The notes under the pieces: generated by a model | What the model saw: only the letters and a program-made list of their open reading frames with translations | Database searches by the model: none | What the model was told of the DNA's origin: nothing | Shown here: positions 9,875-22,466 of the stretch, piece after piece | Numbering within the stretch: the first letter of the stretch is position 1 | Layout: each line of letters opens with the position of its first letter | Assembly: GCF_029227915.1 (NCBI RefSeq) | Contig: NC_079879.1 | Span: forward strand, 11,410,001-11,474,000 | DNA: 64,000 bases | DNA from: Hydractinia symbiolongicarpus | Taxonomy: Eukaryota > Cnidaria > Hydrozoa > Anthoathecata > Hydractiniidae | Direction: 5' to 3' | Program-made: the position numbers and the translations under genes

Positions 9875-10580
9875 TTAACTTTCGGAGTCGAGTTCCAAAT
9901 GTACGTATGGAGTGGTTCCTCGGGATTCTGCGTGACACCTCACATGGTGAAAAAAATTCATTCTCTTAGCTAAATGTTCCCGACCCCCAACCGAATCGAA
10001 AAATAACGAAATTGACGAATACCGTAGAGATGATACATACCTTAAACTCAGGGACCCAGAAATAGTGTGAGTTTTTTTATCTGTAACCTGTTCAACATTG
10101 CCTACAGAGGCCATAATGTGCGTGTTTTTATTGCTTATGGTGTTGATTCATTTGCTCGTGCTGCGCATGTGCGAGAATTACTGTCATAAGAACGCTTAGC
10201 ATGCCAAAATACCTCAGCACACGTTGTTAACTTTCCCGATTTAAAATTTCAAAATGTTCACAAGTTGTTTAAAACTTTATTCCTGTTTTGCCAGTTTTGA
10301 ACTTTAAAGGAGAAATTCAGTGCAACGCTAAAAGAAGCAGAAATCTTTGACCATCCTTGGGACTGCTGCAGAAGCAAGGTAAAACTTGTAAGCAGTAACC
10401 TTCTCTAGGAACACGGGTATGCTTAGGAAAGACGTGCTTTTTAAGACCTGCAAAACTGCAACGGGTGCTTGTCTGGACCGAGAAAACTGAGTCTACGATG
10501 TCCGCGCAGTACCGACGCATTCATAATAATACTCAGTGCTTTCCAGTATTGACAAGGCCTTTAATCTTCTCAACAAGATC
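9875..10580. repeat. H1-12, T monomer
   Basis: 706 bp. Frame79: G5, G20, L37, silent C at 9965; pal-. G tail but lk3 linker, because the next unit is S and not L. Confidence 0.95.
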
Positions 10581-11323
10581 TTAACTTTCGGAGTCGAGTT
10601 CCAAATGTACGTATGGAGTGGTTCCTCGGGATTCTGCGTGACACCTCACATGGTGAAAAAAATTCATTCTTTTAGCTAAATGTTCCCGACCCCCAACCGA
10701 ATCGAAAAATTTCGAAATTGACGAATACCGTAGAGATGATACATACCTTAAACTCAGGGACCTAGAAATAGTGTGAGTTTTTTTATCTGTAACCTGTTAA
10801 ACATTGCGTACAGAGGCCATAATGCGCGTGTTTTTATTGCTTATGGTGTTGATTCATTTGCTCGTGCTGCGCATGTGCGAGAAATACTGTCATAAGAACG
10901 CTTAGCATGCCAAAATACCTCAGCACACGTTGTTAACTTTCCCGATTTAAAATTTCAAAATGTTCACAAGTTGTTTAAAACTTTATTCCTGTTTTGCCAG
11001 TTTTGAACTTTAAAGGAGAAATTCAGTGCAACGCTAAAAGAAGCAGAAATCTTTGACCATCCTTGGGACTGCTGCAGAAGCCAAGTAAAACTTGTAAGCA
11101 GTAACCTTCTCTAGGAACACGGGTATGCTTAGGAAAGACGTGCTTTTTAAGACCTGTCCTGTGTGAGGAATGCCCAATCCAAGATTTCCGATGGAAAACT
11201 GCAACGGGTGTTTGTCTGGACTGAGAAAACTGAGTCTACGATGTCCGCGCAGTACCGACGCATTCATAATGACACTCAGTGCTTCCCAGTATTGACAAGG
11301 CCTTTAATCTTCTCAACAAGATC
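10581..11323. repeat. H1-13, S monomer with stop in frame79
   Basis: 743 bp. CTGTTAAAC for CTGTTCAAC turns frame79 codon 8 (Glu) into a stop. Pal+. AGCCAAG form. S tail, lk2. Always preceded by T and followed by S. Confidence 0.95.
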
Positions 11324-12066
11324 TTAACTTTCGGAGTCGAGTTCCAAATGTACGTATGGAGTGGTTCCTCGGGAATCTGCGTGACACCTCACATGGTGAA
11401 AAAAATTCATTCTTTTAGCTAAATGTTCCCGACCCCCAACCGAATCGAAAAATTTCGAAATTGACGAATACCGTAGAGATGATACATACCTTAAACTCAG
11501 GGACCTAGAAATAGTGTGAGTTTTTTTATCTGTAACCTGTTCAACATTGCGTACAGAGGCCATAATGCGCGTGTTTTTATTGCTTATGGTGTTGATTCAT
11601 TTGCTCGTGCTGCGCATGTGCGAGAAATACTGTCATAAGAACGCTTAGCATGCCAAAATACCTCAGCACACGTTGTTAACTTTCCCGATTTAAAATTTCA
11701 AAATGTTCACAAGTTGTTTAAAACTTTATTCCTGTTTTGCCAGTTTTGAACTTTAAAGGAGAAATTCAGTGCAACGCTAAAAGAAGCAGAAATCTTTGAC
11801 CATCCTTGGGACTGCTGCAGAAGCCAAGTAAAACTTGTAAGCAGTAACCTTCTCTAGGAACACGGGTATGCTTAGGAAAGACGTGCTTTTTAAGACCTGT
11901 CCTGTGTGAGGAATGCCCAATCCAAGATTTCCGATGGAAAACTGCAACGGGTGTTTGTCTGGACTGAGAAAACTGAGTCTACGATGTCCGCGCAGTACCG
12001 ACGCATTCATAATGACACTCAGTGCTTCCCAGTATTGACAAGGCCTTTAATCTTCTCAACAAGATC
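11324..12066. repeat. H1-14, S monomer
   Basis: 743 bp. Frame79: D63; pal+. AGCCAAG form. S tail, lk2. Second S of the only S-S pair in H1. Confidence 0.95.
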
Positions 12067-13128
12067 TTAACTTTCGGAGTCGAGTTCCAAATGTACGTAT
12101 GGAGTGGTTCCTCGGGATTCTGCGTGACACCTCACATGGTGAAAAAAATTCATTCTTTTAGCTAAATGTTCCCGACCCCCAACCGAATCGAAAAATAACG
12201 AAATTGACGAATGCCGTAGAGATGATACATACCTTAAACTCAGGGACCTAGAAATAGTGTGAGTTTTTTTATCTGTAACCTGTTCAACATTGCGTACAGA
12301 GGCCATAATGCGCGTGTTTTTATTGCTTATGGTGTTTATTCATTTGCTCGTGCTGCGCATGTGCGGGAATTACTGAACACCTCGATGACACAGATAAACT
12401 GGGGAAGCGCTCAGAAATTAAAACTGGAATGACCGTGGTTACAAAATCGCTTCAGTGTAATCAAAATAAAAGTAGGACTGTTCGTATTCTATCTACTTTG
12501 AGGAGACATCTCGGGTGAAAAAAAGATGATCATCAAACAAACAATCCGTAAAGAGATACTGGAGTTACTTCTTGCTGCTCGACAATGATGACTATACAGA
12601 CATTTTTAGGCAACAAATCCGTTAATTCAACAATTCTCTCAATGCACTCTTGCCTGCATAGCTTGTTAGTATTTGCTTAAGATTGCACCTTAATTATCAG
12701 GAAGCGCGAACTTAGTACGACAAAGATGACTGTACTACAAGGCTTTTACTCATAAGAACGCTCAACATACCAAGATACTTCATCAAACGTTCTTGACTTT
12801 CCCGATTTGAATTTTCAAAATGTTCTTAAATTGTTTTTAACTTTCTCCTTATTTTGCAAATTTTGAACTTTAGAGGAGAATTTCAGTGCAACGATAAAAG
12901 AAGCTGTAACCTTCTCTGAAAACACGGGTATGCTTAGGGAAGACGTACTTTTCAAGACCTGGCCTGTCAAACGTTTGCGCAATGCAAGTTTTCCGATGAA
13001 AAACTGCAACGGGTGCTTGTCTGGACCGAGAAAACTGAGTCTACGATGTCCGCGCAGTACCGACGCATTCATAATGATACTCAGTGCTTCCCAGTATTGA
13101 CAAGGCCTTTAATCTTCTCAACATGATC
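12067..13128. repeat. H1-15, L monomer
   Basis: 1062 bp. Frame79: R5, H32, L37; pal-, unusual for an L unit. G tail, lk1. Its left part mixes T-like (H32, L37) and L-like (R5) markers, so it is probably a recombinant. Confidence 0.95.
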
Positions 13129-13871
13129 TTAACTTTCGGAGTCGAGTTCCAAATGTACGTATGGAGTGGTTCCTCGGGATTCTGCGTGACACCTCACATG
13201 GTGAAAAAAATTCAATCTTTTAGCTAAATGTTCCCGACCCCCAACCGAATCGAAAAATAACGAAATTGACGAATACCGTAGAGATGATACATACCTTAAA
13301 CTCAGGGACCCAGAAATAGTGTGAGTTTTTTTATCTGTAACCTGTTCAACATTGCCTACAGAGGCCATAATGTGCGTGTTTTTATTGCTTATGGTGTTGA
13401 TTCATTTGCTCGTGCTGCGCATGTGCGAGAATTACTGTCATAAGAACGCTTAGCATGCCAAAATACCTCAGCACACGTTGTTAACTTTCCCGATTTAAAA
13501 TTTCAAAATGTTCACAAGTTGTTTAAAACTTTATTCCTGTTTTGCCAGTTTTGAACTTTAAAGGAGAAATTCAGTGCAACGCTAAAAGAAGCAGAAATCT
13601 TTGACCATCCTTGGGACTGCTGCAGAAGCAAGGTAAAACTTGTAAGCAGTAACCTTCTCTAGGAACACGGGTATGCTTAGGAAAGACGTGCTTTTTAAGA
13701 CCTGTCCTGTGTGAGGAATGCCCAATCCAAGATTTCCGATGGAAAACTGCAACGGGTGTTTGTCTGGACTGAGAAAACTGAGTCTACGATGTCCGCGCAG
13801 TACCGACGCATTCATAATGACACTCAGTGCTTCCCAGTATTGACAAGGCCTTTAATCTTCTCAACAAGATC
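13129..13871. repeat. H1-16, S monomer
   Basis: 743 bp. Frame79: G5, G20, L37, L52 (TTCAATCTTTT); pal-. S tail, lk2. First of the doubled closing S+L pairs. Confidence 0.95.
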
Positions 13872-14933
13872 TTAACTTTCGGAGTCGAGTTCCAAATGTA
13901 CGTATGGAGTGGTTCCTCGGGAATCTGCGTGACACCTCACATGGTGAAAAAAATTCATTCTTTTAGCTAAATGTTCCCGACCCCCAACCGAATCGAAAAA
14001 TTTCGAAATTGACGAATACCGTAGAGATGATACATACCTTACACTCAGGGACCTAGAAATAGTGTGAGTTTTTTTATCTGTAACCTGTTCAACATTGCGT
14101 ACAGAGGCCATAATGCGCGTGTTTTTATTGCTTATGGTGTTTATTCATTTGCTCGTGCTGCGCATGTGCGGGAATTACTGAACACCTCGATGACACAGAT
14201 AAACTGGGGAAGCGCTCAGAAATTAAAACTGGAATGACCGTGGTTACAAAATCGCTTCAGTGTAATCAAAATAAAAGTAGGACTGTTCGTATTCTATCTA
14301 CTTTGAGGAGACATCTCGGGTGAAAAAAAGATGATCATCAAACAAACAATCCGAAAAGAGATACTGGAGTTACTTCTTGCTGCTCGACAATGATGACTAT
14401 ACAGAGATTTTTAGGCAACAAATCCGTTAATTCAACAATTCTCTCAATGCACTCTTGCCTGCATAGCTTGTTAGTATTTGCTTAAGATTGCACCTTAATT
14501 ATCAGGAAGCGCGAACTTAGTACGACAAAGATGACTGTACTACAAGGCTTTTACTCATAAGAACGCTCAACATACCAAGATACTTCATCAAACGTTCTTG
14601 ACTTTCCCGATTTGAATTTTCAAAATGTTCTTAAATTGTTTTTAACTTTCTCCTTATTTTGCAAATTTTGAACTTTAGAGGAGAATTTCAGTGCAACGAT
14701 AAAAGAAGCTGTAACCTTCTCTGAAAACACGGGTATGCTTAGGGAAGACGTACTTTTCAAGACCTGGCCTGTCAAACGTTTGCGCAATGCAAGTTTTCCG
14801 ATGAAAAACTGCAACGGGTGCTTGTCTGGACCGAGAAAACTGAGTCTACGATGTCCGCGCAGTACCGACGCATTCATAATGATACTCAGTGCTTCCCAGT
14901 ATTGACAAGGCCTTTAATCTTCTCAACATGATC
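13872..14933. repeat. H1-17, L monomer
   Basis: 1062 bp. Frame79: V24 (CTTACACTC), D63; pal+. The L segment has TCCGAAAAG for TCCGTAAAG, and CAGAGATTT. G tail, lk1. Confidence 0.95.
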
Positions 14934-15676
14934 TTAACTTTCGGAGTCGAGTTCCAAATGTACGTATGGAGTGGTTCCTCGGGATTCTGCGTGACACCTC
15001 ACATGGTGAAAAAAATTCAATCTTTTAGCTAAATGTTCCCGACCCCCAACCGAATCGAAAAATAACGAAATTGACGAATACCGTAGAGATGATACATACC
15101 TTAAACTCAGGGACCCAGAAATAGTGTGAGTTTTTTTATCTGTAACCTGTTCAACATTGCCTACAGAGGCCATAATGTGCGTGTTTTTATTGCTTATGGT
15201 GTTGATTCATTTGCTCGTGCTGCGCATGTGCGAGAATTACTGTCATAAGAACGCTTAGCATGCCAAAATACCTCAGCACACGTTGTTAACTTTCCCGATT
15301 TAAAATTTCAAAATGTTCACAAGTTGTTTAAAACTTTATTCCTGTTTTGCCAGTTTTGAACTTTAAAGGAGAAATTCAGTGCAACGCTAAAAGAAGCAGA
15401 AATCTTTGACCATCCTTGGGACTGCTGCAGAAGCAAGGTAAAACTTGTAAGCAGTAACCTTCTCTAGGAACACGGGTATGCTTAGGAAAGACGTGCTTTT
15501 TAAGACCTGTCCTGTGTGAGGAATGCCCAATCCAAGATTTCCGATGGAAAACTGCAACGGGTGTTTGTCTGGACTGAGAAAACTGAGTCTACGATGTCCG
15601 CGCAGTACCGACGCATTCATAATGACACTCAGTGCTTCCCAGTATTGACAAGGCCTTTAATCTTCTCAACAAGATC
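14934..15676. repeat. H1-18, S monomer
   Basis: 743 bp. Near-copy of H1-16 (G5, G20, L37, L52; pal-). The D63/E63 site at 14985 is T here and A in H3-18. Confidence 0.95.
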
Positions 15677-16738
15677 TTAACTTTCGGAGTCGAGTTCCAA
15701 ATGTACGTATGGAGTGGTTCCTCGGGAATCTGCGTGACACCTCACATGGTGAAAAAAATTCATTCTTTTAGCTAAATGTTCCCGACCCCCAACCGAATCG
15801 AAAAATTTCGAAATTGACGAATACCGTAGAGATGATACATACCTTAAACTCAGGGACCTAGAAATAGTGTGAGTTTTTTTATCTGTAACCTGTTCAACAT
15901 TGCGTACAGAGGCCATAATGCGCGTGTTTTTATTGCTTATGGTGTTTATTCATTTGCTCGTGCTGCGCATGTGCGGGAATTACTGAACACCTCGATGACA
16001 CAGATAAACTGGGGAAGCGCTCAGAAATTAAAACTGGAATGACCGTGGTTACAAAATCGCTTCAGTGTAATCAAAATAAAAGTAGGACTGTTCGTATTCT
16101 ATCTACTTTGAGGAGACATCTCGGGTGAAAAAAAGATGATCATCAAACAAACAATCCGAAAAGAGATACTGGAGTTACTTCTTGCTGCTCGACAATGATG
16201 ACTATACAGAGATTTTTAGGCAACAAATCCGTTAATTCAACAATTCTCTCAATGCACTCTTGCCTGCATAGCTTGTTAGTATTTGCTTAAGATTGCACCT
16301 TAATTATCAGGAAGCGCGAACTTAGTACGACAAAGATGACTGTACTACAAGGCTTTTACTCATAAGAACGCTCAACATACCAAGATACTTCATCAAACGT
16401 TCTTGACTTTCCCGATTTGAATTTTCAAAATGTTCTTAAATTGTTTTTAACTTTCTCCTTATTTTGCAAATTTTGAACTTTAGAGGAGAATTTCAGTGCA
16501 ACGATAAAAGAAGCTGTAACCTTCTCTGAAAACACGGGTATGCTTAGGGAAGACGTACTTTTCAAGACCTGGCCTGTCAAACGTTTGCGCAATGCAAGAT
16601 TTCCGATGGAAAACTGCAACGGGTGTTTGTCTGGACTGAGAAAACTGAGTCTACGATGTCCGCGCAGTACCGACGCATTCATAATAATACTCAGTGCTTT
16701 CCAGTATTGACAAGGCCTTTAATCTTCTCAACAAGATC
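15677..16738. repeat. H1-19, L monomer, HOR end
   Basis: 1062 bp. Frame79: D63, L24 (A at 15847; H3-19 has C, giving V24); pal+. TCCGAAAAG and CAGAGATTT in the L segment. S tail, lk3. Confidence 0.95.
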
Positions 16739-17481
16739 TTAACTTTCGGAGTCGAGTTCCAAATGTACGTATGGAGTGGTTCCTCGGGAATCTGCGTGAC
16801 ACCTCACATGGTGAAAAAAATTCATTCTTTTAGCTAAATGTTCCCGACCCCCAACCGAATCGAAAAATTTCGAAATTGACGAATACCGTAGAGATGATAC
16901 ATACCTTAAACTCAGGGACCTAGAAATTGTGTGAATTTTTTTATCTGTAACCTGTTCAACATTGCGTACAGAGGCCATAATGCGCGTGTTTTTATTGCTT
17001 ATGGTGTTGATTCATTTGCTCGTGCTGCGCATGTGCGAGAAATACTGTCATAAGAACGCTTAGCATGCCAAAATACCTCAGCACACGTTGTTAACTTTCC
17101 CGATTTAAAATTTCAAAATGTTCACAAGTTGTTTAAAACTTTATTCCTGTTTTGCCAGTTTTGAACTTTAAAGGAGAAATTCAGTGCAACGCTAAAAGAA
17201 GCAGAAATCTTTGACCATCCTTGGGACTGCTGCAGAAGCCAAGTAAAACTTGTAAGCAGTAACCTTCTCTAGGAACACGGGTATGCTTAGGAAAGACGTG
17301 CTTTTTAAGACCTGTCCTGTGTGAGGAATGCCCAATCCAAGATTTCCGATGGAAAACTGCAACGGGTGTTTGTCTGGACTGAGAAAACTGAGTCTACGAT
17401 GTCCGCGCAGTACCGACGCATTCATAATGACACTCAGTGCTTCCCAGTATTGACAAGGCCTTTAATCTTCTCAACAAGATC
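16739..17481. repeat. H2-01, S monomer (HOR start marker)
   Basis: 743 bp. Same markers as H1-01, including I15 and silent codon 17. I noticed no difference from it. Confidence 0.95.
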
Positions 17482-18187
17482 TTAACTTTCGGAGTCGAGT
17501 TCCAAATGTACGTATGGAGTGGTTCCTCGGGATTCTGCGTGACACCTCACATGGTGAAAAAAATTCATTCTTTTAGCTAAATGTTCCCGACCCCCAACCG
17601 AATCGAAAAATAACGAAATTGACGAATGCCGTAGAGATGATACATACCTTAAACTCAGGGACCTAGATATAGTGTGAGTTTTTTTATCTGTAACCTGTTC
17701 AACATTGCCTACAGAGGCCATAATGTGCGTGTTTTTATTGCTTATGGTGTTGATTCATTTGCTCGTGCTGCGCATGTGCGAGAATTACTGTCATAAGAAC
17801 GCTTAGCATGCCAAAATACCTCAGCACACGTTGTTAACTTTCCCGATTTCAAATTTCAAAATGTTCACAAGTTGTTTAAAACTTTATTCCTGTTTTGCCA
17901 GTTTTGAACTTTAAAGGAGAAATTCAGTGCAACGCTAAAAGAAGCAGAAATCTTTGACCATCCTTGGGACTGCTGCAGAAGCAAGGTAAAACTTGTAAGC
18001 AGTAACCTTCTCTAGGAACACGGGTATGCTTAGGAAAGACGTGCTTTTTAAGACCTGCAAAACTGCAACGGGTGCTTGTCTGGACCGAGAAAACTGAGTC
18101 TACGATGTCCGCGCAGTACCGACGCATTCATAATGATACTCAGTGCTTCCCAGTATTGACAAGGCCTTTAATCTTCTCAACATGATC
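17482..18187. repeat. H2-02, T monomer
   Basis: 706 bp. Matches H1-02, including the TTCAGTGC form that separates it from unit 5. Confidence 0.95.
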
Positions 18188-19249
18188 TTAACTTTCGGAG
18201 TCGAGTTCCAAATGTACGTATGGAGTGGTTCCTCGGGATTCTGCGTGACACCTCACATGGTAAAAAAAATTCATTCTTTTAGCTAAATGTTCCCGACCCC
18301 CAACCGAATCGAAAAATTTCGAAATTGACGAATACCGTAGAGATGATACATACCTTAAACTCAGGGACCTAGAAATAGTGTGAGTTTTTTTATCTGTAAC
18401 ATGTTCAACATTGCGTACAGAGGCCATAATGCGCGTGTTTTTATTGCTTATGGTGTTTATTCATTTGCTCGTGCTGCGCATGTGCGGGAATTACTGAACA
18501 CCTCGATGACACAGATAAACTGGGGAAGCGCTCAGAAATTAAAACTGGAATGACCGTGGTTACAAAATCGCTTCAGTGTAATCAAAATAAAAGTAGGACT
18601 GTTCGTATTCTATCTACTTTGAGGAGACATCTCGGGTGAAAAAAAGATGATCATCAAACAAACAATCCGTAAAGAGATACTGGAGTTACTTCTTGCTGCT
18701 CGACAATGATGACTATACAGACATTTTTAGGCAACAAATCCGTTAATTCAACAATTCTCTCAATGCACTCTTGCCTGCATAGCTTGTTAGTATTTGCTTA
18801 AGATTGCACCTTAATTATCAGGAAGCGCGAACTTAGTACGACAAAGATGACTGTACTACAAGGCTTTTACTCATAAGAACGCTCAACATACCAAGATACT
18901 TCATCAAACGTTCTTGACTTTCCCGATTTGAATTTTCAAAATGTTCTTAAATTGTTTTTAACTTTCTCCTTATTTTGCAAATTTTGAACTTTAGAGGAGA
19001 ATTTCAGTGCAACGATAAAAGAAGCTGTAACCTTCTCTGAAAACACGGGTATGCTTAGGGAAGACGTACTTTTCAAGACCTGGCCTGTCAAACGTTTGCG
19101 CAATGCAAGTTTTCCGATGAAAAACTGCAACGGGTGCTTGTCTGGACCGAGAAAACTGAGTCTACGATGTCCGCGCAGTACCGACGCATTCATAATGATA
19201 CTCAGTGCTTCCCAGTATTGACAAGGCCTTTAATCTTCTCAACATGATC
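18188..19249. repeat. H2-03, L monomer
   Basis: 1062 bp. Matches H1-03 (H9, Y56, pal+, G tail, lk1). Confidence 0.95.
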
Positions 19250-19992
19250 TTAACTTTCGGAGTCGAGTTCCAAATGTACGTATGGAGTGGTTCCTCGGGA
19301 TTCTGCGTGACACCTCACATGGTGAAAAAAATTCATTCTTTTAGCTAAATGTTCCCGACCCCCAACCGAATCGAAAAATAACGAAATTGACGAATACCGT
19401 AGAGATGATACATACCTTAAACTCAGGTACCTAGAAATAGTGTGAGTTTTTTTATCTGTAACCTGTTCAACATTGCCTACAGAGGCCATAATGTGCGTGT
19501 TTTTATTGCTTATGGTGTTGATTCATTTGCTCGTGCTGCGCATGTGCGAGAAATACTGTCATAAGAACGCTTAGCATGCCAAAATACCTCAGCACACGTT
19601 GTTAACTTTCCCGATTTAAAATTTCAAAATGTTCACAAGTTGTTTAAAACTTTATTCCTGTTTTGCCAGTTTTGAACTTTAAAGGAGAAATTCAGTGCAA
19701 CGCTAAAAGAAGCAGAAATCTTTGACCATCCTTGGGACTGCTGCAGAAGCCAAGTAAAACTTGTAAGCAGTAACCTTCTCTAGGAACACGGGTATGCTTA
19801 GGAAAGACGTGCTTTTTAAGACCTGTCCTGTGTGAGGAATGCCCAATCCAAGATTTCCGATGGAAAACTGCAACGGGTGTTTGTCTGGACTGAGAAAACT
19901 GAGTCTACGATGTCCGCGCAGTACCGACGCATTCATAATGACACTCAGTGCTTCCCAGTATTGACAAGGCCTTTAATCTTCTCAACAAGATC
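19250..19992. repeat. H2-04, S monomer
   Basis: 743 bp. Matches H1-04 (Y21 marker). Confidence 0.95.
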
Positions 19993-20698
19993 TTAACTTT
20001 CGGAGTCGAGTTCCAAATGTACGTATGGAGTGGTTCCTCGGGATTCTGCGTGACACCTCACATGGTGAAAAAAATTCATTCTTTTAGCTAAATGTTCCCG
20101 ACCCCCAACCGAATCGAAAAATAACGAAATTGACGAATGCCGTAGAGATGATACATACCTTAAACTCAGGGACCTAGATATAGTGTGAGTTTTTTTATCT
20201 GTAACCTGTTCAACATTGCCTACAGAGGCCATAATGTGCGTGTTTTTATTGCTTATGGTGTTGATTCATTTGCTCGTGCTGCGCATGTGCGAGAATTACT
20301 GTCATAAGAACGCTTAGCATGCCAAAATACCTCAGCACACGTTGTTAACTTTCCCGATTTCAAATTTCAAAATGTTCACAAGTTGTTTAAAACTTTATTC
20401 CTGTTTTGCCAGTTTTGAACTTTAAAGGAGAAATTCAATGCAACGCTAAAAGAAGCAGAAATCTTTGACCATCCTTGGGACTGCTGCAGAAGCAAGGTAA
20501 AACTTGTAAGCAGTAACCTTCTCTAGGAACACGGGTATGCTTAGGAAAGACGTGCTTTTTAAGACCTGCAAAACTGCAACGGGTGCTTGTCTGGACCGAG
20601 AAAACTGAGTCTACGATGTCCGCGCAGTACCGACGCATTCATAATGATACTCAGTGCTTCCCAGTATTGACAAGGCCTTTAATCTTCTCAACATGATC
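19993..20698. repeat. H2-05, T monomer
   Basis: 706 bp. Matches H1-05 (TTCAATGC form). Confidence 0.95.
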
Positions 20699-21760
20699 TT
20701 AACTTTCGGAGTCGAGTTCCAAATGTACGTATGGAGTGGTTCCTCGGGATTCTGCGTGACACCTCACATGGTAAAAAAAATTCATTCTTTTAGCTAAATG
20801 TTCCCGACCCCCAACCGAATCGAAAAATTTCGAAATTGACGAATACCGTAGAGATGATACATACCTTAAACTCAGGGACCTAGAAATAGTGTGAGTTTTT
20901 TTATCTGTAACCTGTTCAACATTGCGTACAAAGGCCATAATGCGCGTGTTTTTATTGCTTATGGTGTTTATTCATTTGCTCGTGCTGCGCATGTGCGGGA
21001 ATTACTGAACACCTCGATGACACAGATAAACTGGGGAAGCGCTCAGAAATTAAAACTGGAATGACCGTGGTTACAAAATCGCTTCAGTGTAATCAAAATA
21101 AAAGTAGGACTGTTCGTATTCTATCTACTTTGAGGAGACATCTCGGGTGAAAAAAAGATGATCATCAAACAAACAATCCGTAAAGAGATACTGGAGTTAC
21201 TTCTTGCTGCTCGACAATGATGACTATACAGACATTTTTAGGCAACAAATCCGTTAATTCAACAATTCTCTCAATGCACTCTTGCCTGCATAGCTTGTTA
21301 GTATTTGCTTAAGATTGCACCTTAATTATCAGGAAGCGCGAACTTAGTACGACAAAGATGACTGTACTACAAGGCTTTTACTCATAAGAACGCTCAACAT
21401 ACCAAGATACTTCATCAAACGTTCTTGACTTTCCCGATTTGAATTTTCAAAATGTTCTTAAATTGTTTTTAACTTTCTCCTTATTTTGCAAATTTTGAAC
21501 TTTAGAGGAGAATTTCAGTGCAACGATAAAAGAAGCTGTAACCTTCTCTGAAAACACGGGTATGCTTAGGGAAGACGTACTTTTCAAGACCTGGCCTGTC
21601 AAACGTTTGCGCAATGCAAGATTTCCGATGGAAAACTGCAACGGGTGTTTGTCTGGACTGAGAAAACTGAGTCTACGATGTCCGCGCAGTACCGACGCAT
21701 TCATAATAATACTCAGTGCTTTCCAGTATTGACAAGGCCTTTAATCTTCTCAACAAGATC
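20699..21760. repeat. H2-06, L monomer with switched tail
   Basis: 1062 bp. The left part matches H1-06 (F3, Y56, pal+), but the right end is S tail with lk3 where H1-06, H3-06 and H4-06 have G tail with lk1. The switch lies at or before about 21621, and marks where H2 departs from H1. Confidence 0.95.
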
Positions 21761-22466
21761 TTAACTTTCGGAGTCGAGTTCCAAATGTACGTATGGAGTG
21801 GTTCCTCGGGATTCTGCGTGACACCTCACATGGTGAAAAAAATTCATTCTTTTAGCTAAATGTTCCCGACCCCCAACCGAATCGAAAAATAACGAAATTG
21901 ACGAATACCGTAGAGATGATACATACCTTAAACTCAGGGACCTAGATATAGTGTGAGTTTTTTTATCTGTAACCTGTTCAACATTGCCTACAGAGGCCAT
22001 AATGTGCGTGTTTTTATTGCTTATGGTGTTGATTCATTTGCTCGTGCTGCGCATGTGCGAGAATTACTGTCATAAGAACGCTTAGCATGCCAAAATACCT
22101 CAGCACACGTTGTTAACTTTCCCGATTTCAAATTTCAAAATGTTCACAAGTTGTTTAAAACTTTATTCCTGTTTTGCCAGTTTTGAACTTTAAAGGAGAA
22201 ATTCAATGCAACGCTAAAAGAAGCAGAAATCTTTGACCATCCTTGGGACTGCTGCAGAAGCAAGGTAAAACTTGTAAGCAGTAACCTTCTCTAGGAACAC
22301 GGGTATGCTTAGGAAAGACGTGCTTTTTAAGACCTGCAAAACTGCAACGGGTGCTTGTCTGGACCGAGAAAACTGAGTCTACGATGTCCGCGCAGTACCG
22401 ACGCATTCATAATGATACTCAGTGCTTCCCAGTATTGACAAGGCCTTTAATCTTCTCAACATGATC
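21761..22466. repeat. H2-07, T monomer
   Basis: 706 bp. Frame79: G5, Y32, L37; pal-. Y32 with AGATATAG is shared only with H4-07. GCGCATGTGCG form, unlike H1-07. G tail, lk1. Confidence 0.95.

Larger units (their letters stand above)
219..16738. repeat. Higher-order repeat H1, 19 units, 16,520 bp
   Basis: Unit order: S T L S T L T L' S L L T S S L S L S L. The repeat is recognised by its first unit, which carries a private T15I change and a silent change at codon 17 in frame79. The same marker recurs at 16739, 39306 and 55826. H1 contains the only L-L neighbour pair of its period (7751-9874) and one T-S-S run (9875-12066) whose first S unit has a stop in frame79. It ends with a doubled S+L pair (13129-16738). 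It has the same length and unit order as H3. Confidence 0.95.
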
